Source: VBAS01 sp035318985 (lineage in GTDB: Bacteria; Bacteroidota; Bacteroidia; Chitinophagales; Chitinophagaceae). Taken from it: a DNA stretch of 10,768 bases. Numbering within the stretch: the first letter of the stretch is position 1; each line of letters opens with the position of its first letter. The stretch lies in assembly GCA_035318985.1 (NCBI GenBank), contig DATHDP010000011.1, forward strand, positions 1 to 10,768, written 5' to 3'. The notes below the pieces were generated by a model that was not told where the DNA came from, ran no database searches, and saw only the letters and a list, made by a program, of their open reading frames with translations. A program made the position numbers and the translations under genes. This document shows positions 6,539-10,768 of the stretch, piece after piece.

Positions 6539-9502
6539 ATGAAAAAATTGTTATGTTCTATAGCATTTATTTCAGTAAGATTTATTTACTGTGCCGCACT
6601 CATTACTTCTTTTACATTTTATCTGCAGGCGCAGGAAATGTCTGTCCGGACATATACTGCAAAAGACGGTTTAGTTTCACCTTATGTATACGGCGCTTTA
6701 CAGGATAAACTTGGGTATCTATGGATTGGTTCGCCCTTTGGGCTAAGCCGGTTTGATGGCAAACATTTTACAAATTATGGTTTATCTAATGGACTACCCG
6801 ATTCGAGAGCAAGTGGCGCCTGCATGGATAGTCGATTAAGAATATGGGCGGCAACTCCAAGTGGGACGGTTGAATTAAAGGGAACCCGGTTCGTCAGTTA
6901 CCCATTATCCGATTCATTAAGCGATGTGTTAGAGACCGGCGAAGACCCGATATGGTCTTTGACTTCTGCAGGTGTTTATCAATTTAATTTTAATAAATGG
7001 CAGAAAATAAAATTATATCCAGGTTATGAAAATCATGCATGCAGAAAAATTATTGAAACCAAAGAGGGGTTATATATAAACTATGGGGATCTACTTGTAT
7101 TTGGGGCACAAAATGGTACTTATAAAATTATAGGGAAGCTAAAAGCTCTTGGCTATTATTATAATCAACTATCAATATCAGCAGGACAGATTTTTGTCTC
7201 TACATTGGACGGCATATATGAGATCAAGGATCATCAATTAGTGAAGATGTCAGGGCTTTTGGGAGAATTAAAAGGTATTTATAGTTACTTCCGCGACAGT
7301 AAGAAAAGGTTTTGGGTTGCGAAGAATACAATGGGTATACAATATCTGCCCGAGGGTGACACCAGCCATTTTGTACCGGTTGTTAAACCCCCGGTAGATT
7401 TTGTTCCTGGAAGTATTTCAGAAGATAATCACGGAAACATTTGGGCCGGAAGCGGTAAAGGATTGATAAGAATTTCGGAGATGGAGTTTAAAATTTTTGA
7501 TGCTGCATCAATTACAGGAAATAAAATACTTCGTAATGTATTACAACCGCCAATCGGCCCGCTTTTAATAAATAATGGAAGTATGACATTAAGGATTTTT
7601 GCAAATGGGGGTGTTAGTGAAAAAAAATTATTTAACAAAGGCAATTCCGCTCTTCCGAACAATGAATTAATTATTGACAATTATGCATTTGATGACAAAG
7701 GACGTTATTGGTATTATCTAAGAGGTTTTGCATTGGCTTTGCAGGAGGGTGATAATGTTTATATACAAACCAGGCGACTGGCACATTTGGGCGACGAGGT
7801 GTTTGATGTTGAATTTGATAATTACAGAAAAAAAATACTGGTAGCGGTAAGAACAAAAAAATTTCCCTGTCAGTTTAATGATACTTCCTACAGTGTGCTT
7901 CCTGTAAATAATGATATCGAAGTAAAAGGGAATCTCATGCGTTTGCACCAATGCACAAACGGGATCATTTTATTTGCAACAGATCAGGGTTCAATTTTTT
8001 CGATTGATAAACAAAATATTTGTAAGCTACAATTAGACGAGTTTGGTAAGCAGGGCCGAATCAGTTGGTTCTATAATGATCCGTTCGGGGACGTATGGAT
8101 CATTTATGCCGGAAGGGGGTTACGACGGTATTCCTGGCAGAATGACTCTTTGATTTTTAGAGAGGAGCTTACCAAAGCTAATGGCCTGCCCAGTGATAAC
8201 GTAAGCTCATTATGTTTTGATAATAAGAATAATTTGTGGGTATGTACCAATTCAGCCATAACAATTTTTTCCAAGAAAATAAATGAGCTGGATAACCAAA
8301 CGTATCAGATAAGTAGTTTTTTTAACGCCGACGATCTGCAGGTGGATGGTGTAGATCCATGGCTGGTTAAAGACAATGAAGGACATATTTGGGTTTTCTC
8401 CTCTAATTATTTGACATGTTTTTATCCCGAGAAATTAAATTTTAATACCGCTATTCCTTCCCTGTCAATTGAGAATATAGAACTTAATTTTAGGCAAACC
8501 GACTGGGCAGCATACGCAGATTCCTTAACCGGCATTTTTCAAACTCCCTATAATCTTAGGCTATCTCACGAAAACAATACACTTGGTATTTATTTCAAGG
8601 GCATTTCTTCTTCCGGTACTGATGGAATTGAATATTCGTACCAGCTTGAAGGGTTAGGAAGTCTATGGAGTATTGCCTCCTCAAATGATTTCGTTTCGTT
8701 TGTTAAGCTTCCTCCTGGTAAATATGTTTTCAAGGTAAAAGCACAATTACCCAATACGAACTGGAGCGAACCCGCCGTATTTTCATTTGAAATCAAAAAA
8801 GCATTTTGGCAAACCTGGTGGTTTTATTTTTTGGCTGTACTTTTTTTAGTAACCGGGATTTATGTCTTGTTTCGTTACCGTCTTATGCAGAAAATAAAGT
8901 TATTCGAAATGCGTAACCGAATTAGCCAGGATCTGCATGATGATATAGGTGCTTCAATGAGCGGGATTAATTTACTAAGCCAGATAGCCGCTGATAAATT
9001 ACAACATAACAAACCGGATGAAGCATCTGATTATTTATTAAAAGTGAAAAATTATTCGCAGGATGTAATTGAAAAATTAAGTGATATTGTATGGGTCTTC
9101 AATCCGCAGAATGATAGTATTGAAAAACTTATGCAACGGTTAAAAGCTTTTTCTATATCGGTAGCTTTATCAAAAAATATTAAGATGCATTTTGTAGCGG
9201 ATAAAGCAAGTGAAACAGCGAACTTAACTATCCAGCAGCGCAAGGCAATTTATTTGATAAGCAAAGAAGCCATCAACAATGCTTTTAAATCTTCAGAATG
9301 CAACAACTTATACTATCACCTTACTGCCAACGGTTCTAAATGGCAGCTTCGTATACAGGATGATGGCAAAGGGTTTATCCTTACAGAAAAAACGGATGGC
9401 AATGGGTTACGGAATATGCAGGCAAGAGCCGATGAAATTGGTGCAAAATTCAATATCCAGTCACAACCCGGCGCAGGAACTATTATACTACTGGAATTAT
9501 AA
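6539..9502 (+). CDS. Periplasmic two-component-propeller sensor histidine kinase (Y_Y_Y, HisKA_3, HATPase)
   Basis: A 987-residue membrane histidine kinase. Start ATG 6539 gives MKKLLCSIAF and an export signal ending near LQAQ (residue 32); the frame can be opened six codons earlier at a TTG. Residues about 35-630 form two-component-regulator propeller repeats, recognised by recurring D-x-x-G-x-x-W-x-x motifs (for example DKLGYLWIG, EDNHGNIWAG, DNKNNLWVC, DNEGHIWVF); I count roughly nine. A Y_Y_Y domain follows (about 673-753), then one transmembrane helix (about 758-779). The cytoplasmic part has a HisKA_3 box with the phospho-acceptor H800 in QDLHDDIGAS, an N-box NNAFKSS (N914), and ATP-lid glycines in DDGKGF and GNGLRNMQAR. 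It resembles the sensor half of Bacteroidota hybrid systems that sense oligosaccharides, but lacks a fused receiver/AraC module; the ligand is unknown. The cognate regulator follows 52 bp downstream. Confidence 0.93.
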   Translation: MKKLLCSIAFISVRFIYCAALITSFTFYLQAQEMSVRTYTAKDGLVSPYVYGALQDKLGYLWIGSPFGLSRFDGKHFTNYGLSNGLPDSRASGACMDSRLRIWAATPSGTVELKGTRFVSYPLSDSLSDVLETGEDPIWSLTSAGVYQFNFNKWQKIKLYPGYENHACRKIIETKEGLYINYGDLLVFGAQNGTYKIIGKLKALGYYYNQLSISAGQIFVSTLDGIYEIKDHQLVKMSGLLGELKGIYSYFRDSKKRFWVAKNTMGIQYLPEGDTSHFVPVVKPPVDFVPGSISEDNHGNIWAGSGKGLIRISEMEFKIFDAASITGNKILRNVLQPPIGPLLINNGSMTLRIFANGGVSEKKLFNKGNSALPNNELIIDNYAFDDKGRYWYYLRGFALALQEGDNVYIQTRRLAHLGDEVFDVEFDNYRKKILVAVRTKKFPCQFNDTSYSVLPVNNDIEVKGNLMRLHQCTNGIILFATDQGSIFSIDKQNICKLQLDEFGKQGRISWFYNDPFGDVWIIYAGRGLRRYSWQNDSLIFREELTKANGLPSDNVSSLCFDNKNNLWVCTNSAITIFSKKINELDNQTYQISSFFNADDLQVDGVDPWLVKDNEGHIWVFSSNYLTCFYPEKLNFNTAIPSLSIENIELNFRQTDWAAYADSLTGIFQTPYNLRLSHENNTLGIYFKGISSSGTDGIEYSYQLEGLGSLWSIASSNDFVSFVKLPPGKYVFKVKAQLPNTNWSEPAVFSFEIKKAFWQTWWFYFLAVLFLVTGIYVLFRYRLMQKIKLFEMRNRISQDLHDDIGASMSGINLLSQIAADKLQHNKPDEASDYLLKVKNYSQDVIEKLSDIVWVFNPQNDSIEKLMQRLKAFSISVALSKNIKMHFVADKASETANLTIQQRKAIYLISKEAINNAFKSSECNNLYYHLTANGSKWQLRIQDDGKGFILTEKTDGNGLRNMQARADEIGAKFNIQSQPGAGTIILLEL

Positions 9503-9554
9503 ATACCTCATTTGTGGTGTTCAAAACAAACTTCCATCAACATACATTTGTAAT

Positions 9555-10208
9555 GTGACTGGCCGCAAAGAAATACGGGTTGCTATTTTTGAAGATAACC
9601 CGATCATGATGGATGCTTATCGTTCTATTTTGAACGGATCGCCGGGCTATATGTGCCCGGGAAGTTTTACGAGTTGCAATAACTGGAAGAATGATATTAA
9701 AAAAAGTAATCCTGATGTGATATTGATGGATATTGAAATGACGGGCATCAACGGAATAACAGCAACAAGGCTGATTAAAAAAGAATTCCCTGCTGTAAAA
9801 ATATTAATGCAAACTGTTTTTGAAGACGATACAAAAATATTTGAAGCATTATGTGCCGGAGCCAATGGCTATATTTTAAAGAATACATCCCCTGTAAAAA
9901 TGTTGGAGGCTATTACAGATGTGCAGAATGGAGGCGTAGCATTTAATCCAGCTGTAGCTTCTAAAGTAGCAAAGCTTTTTCAGCAATTCATTGCGCCATT
10001 AGTTACCATACCTGATTATCACCTCTCCGATCGGGAAAAAGAAATTCTGCATTTGCTTACCGAGGGCTTGCCCATGCCACGAATTGCTGAAAAAATATTT
10101 CTTAGTTATCATACAGTAAGGGACCATGTAAAAAATATTTATCAAAAACTGCATGTAGCTTCAGCTACTGAAGCGGTGGCAAAGGCACTAAAAGAAAAAT
10201 TAGTGTAG
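9555..10208 (+). CDS. NarL/FixJ-type response regulator (receiver + LuxR helix-turn-helix)
   Basis: A 217-residue DNA-binding response regulator, almost certainly the partner of the kinase directly upstream. The receiver covers about residues 7-125: acidic pocket E13-D14 (IFEDNP), phospho-acceptor D59 (ILMDIEM), switch Thr T87 and conserved Lys K109 (YILKNT). The LuxR-type output domain is about 157-212, from LSDREKEILHLL through the recognition helix HTVRDHVKNIYQKL. No ATG lies in frame between the kinase stop and the receiver; GTG 9555 gives the short N-terminus MTGRKEIRVAIFEDN, normal for the family, and I take it as start. ATG codons further upstream lie within the kinase coding sequence in another frame and would add non-receiver sequence. 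The kinase and regulator are probably co-transcribed, with 52 bp between them. Targets are unknown; the kinase promoter and the downstream lipoprotein gene are the nearest candidates. Confidence 0.9.
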   Translation: MTGRKEIRVAIFEDNPIMMDAYRSILNGSPGYMCPGSFTSCNNWKNDIKKSNPDVILMDIEMTGINGITATRLIKKEFPAVKILMQTVFEDDTKIFEALCAGANGYILKNTSPVKMLEAITDVQNGGVAFNPAVASKVAKLFQQFIAPLVTIPDYHLSDREKEILHLLTEGLPMPRIAEKIFLSYHTVRDHVKNIYQKLHVASATEAVAKALKEKLV

Positions 10209-10280
10209 TTTTTACTTCGCATTTTCTATAACCTTCTCTTTATCCAGTTAAATAATTTTTGTTTGAGATTTTCCAAATAC

Positions 10281-10292
10281 CCTCAATTGAGG
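10281..10292. promoter_or_regulatory. Perfect 12-base palindrome, candidate operator
   Basis: CCTCAATTGAGG is its own reverse complement and lies 14 bases upstream of the candidate -7 box at 10306, about 70 bases before the next start codon. The position overlaps the expected -33 region, which suits binding by a dimeric regulator. The rest of 10209-10280 holds no hairpin or gene that I can support. Confidence 0.35.
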
Positions 10293-10305
10293 TGTTGTCT
10301 TGCTC

Positions 10306-10313
10306 TATACTTG
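10306..10313 (+). promoter_or_regulatory. Candidate -7 promoter box for the haloperoxidase-like lipoprotein gene
   Basis: TATACTTG matches TAnnTTTG at all but one fixed position. A TTG at 10287-10289 inside the palindrome lies 16 bases upstream, a little close for a -33 element. The expected start would leave a leader of roughly 43 nt. Confidence 0.35.
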
Positions 10314-10362
10314 ATGGTAAGTTGCTATTCCTAATAATTTATTCACCTGAAAATTTCTTATC

Positions 10363-10768
10363 ATGAAATCGTTAACCAAAACTTTATCATGGCTTTCTGT
10401 ACTGAGCCTGGTAGTTTTTATTTCCTGTCAAAAAGAAACTCAAACAAAGCAACCACAATCTGAAGAAATTGCTACAGCTGCTAATAGTGGCCATGGACAT
10501 TTACAACAAACAAAAACTTTTTCCTCTGATGTGGTTGTAAAATGGCTTAATCTGGATCTTGATATGATTCGGCTGCCATTGGCTAACGGCGTTACGGCGG
10601 TACAAGGCGGAGAAAGGATTCTAGCTTATTCCGGCATTGCACTTTATGAGGCCGTGGTAAATGGTATGCCAGCTTACCAGTCATTGAACGGGCAGATCAC
10701 CGCTTTTCCTTCCATGCCTACTACTCAGCCAGGGAAAGCTTATCATTGGGCCGCAGCCGCCAATGCTG
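10363..10768 (+). CDS. Vanadium-dependent haloperoxidase / PAP2-superfamily lipoprotein, partial (5' end only)
   Basis: The first 135 codons of a gene that runs off the right edge. ATG 10363 opens a lipoprotein signal ending FISC (Cys22), followed by a polar Gln/Thr/Glu-rich spacer to about residue 45, so the product should be anchored outside the cytoplasm. From about residue 55 the sequence has the N-terminal helices typical of bacterial vanadium haloperoxidase-like PAP2 proteins: KWLNLDLDMIR, ERILAYSGIALYEAVVNGMP and then YQSLNGQ and AYHWAAAANA. These are recognised from memory of the family. The vanadate/phosphate-binding residues (Lys, Arg, Ser-Gly-His, Arg, His) lie in the missing C-terminal part, so oxidative halogenation versus acid-phosphatase activity cannot be judged. 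It is separated from the response regulator by 154 bp with its own candidate promoter. Confidence 0.75.
   Translation, partial: MKSLTKTLSWLSVLSLVVFISCQKETQTKQPQSEEIATAANSGHGHLQQTKTFSSDVVVKWLNLDLDMIRLPLANGVTAVQGGERILAYSGIALYEAVVNGMPAYQSLNGQITAFPSMPTTQPGKAYHWAAAANA

Noticed and set aside
6466..6708. Plus-strand 80-codon frame at the kinase start
   Set aside because: It overlaps the kinase signal peptide and first propeller motif in another frame. The kinase frame carries clear family motifs.
7429..7951. Several minus-strand open frames inside the sensor kinase
   Set aside because: They are short, mutually overlapping and antisense to a well-supported coding region, with no recognisable domains.
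9279..9554. ATG-initiated upstream extension of the response regulator overlapping the kinase 3' end
   Set aside because: It would add about 90 residues with no family similarity while overlapping the kinase ATP-binding domain in another frame. The receiver begins normally just after GTG 9555.

Overview
The window looks like AT-rich chromosomal DNA from a member of the Bacteroidota, most likely Chitinophagaceae or a close relative. The signs are lipoprotein-type signal peptides on several enzymes, a periplasmic two-component-propeller/Y_Y_Y sensor kinase, TAnnTTTG-type -7 promoter boxes, weak or absent Shine-Dalgarno sequences, and Bacteroidota-flavoured protein families (paired N-acyl-D-amino-acid deacylases, a serine hydrolase with DUF3471-like tails, a PAP2/vanadium haloperoxidase-type lipoprotein). 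This placement comes from recognising families, not from a search.

Left half (1-5743, minus strand): a tight four-gene operon read right to left. It starts with a PLP-dependent Cys/Met-metabolism enzyme (gamma-lyase/gamma-synthase type). Next, 7 bp further on, is an exported beta-lactamase-fold serine hydrolase. Then, overlapping it by ATGA, comes a complete lipoprotein D-aminoacylase-type amidohydrolase. After a 19 bp gap comes a second, paralogous amidohydrolase that runs off the left edge. The two amidohydrolases are about 91% identical in DNA over 138 bp near their 5' ends, but only about 40% identical in protein over a core stretch downstream, and the second has lost the metal-binding HxH motif. 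The exported hydrolases together suggest breakdown of D-amino-acid-containing or otherwise blocked peptides outside the cytoplasm. The first gene would handle sulfur amino acids in the cytoplasm. The shared purpose is inference.

Middle (5744-6538): a divergent promoter region with a good minus-strand -7 box and a small hairpin, then a DinB-family protein on the plus strand, a weak terminator-like hairpin, and the regulatory region of the sensor kinase. That region holds a -7 box flanked by a 9 bp perfect inverted repeat.

Right half (6539-10768, plus strand): a large propeller sensor histidine kinase, then a NarL/LuxR-type response regulator that probably starts at GTG. After a 154 bp intergenic region with a 12 bp palindrome and a near-consensus -7 box comes the 5' end of a lipoprotein of the vanadium haloperoxidase/PAP2 type, cut by the right edge. 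No tRNA, rRNA, CRISPR, IS element, prophage or integration signature was seen. Most of the window is ordinary; the amidohydrolase pair and the kinase promoter are the parts most worth a second look.
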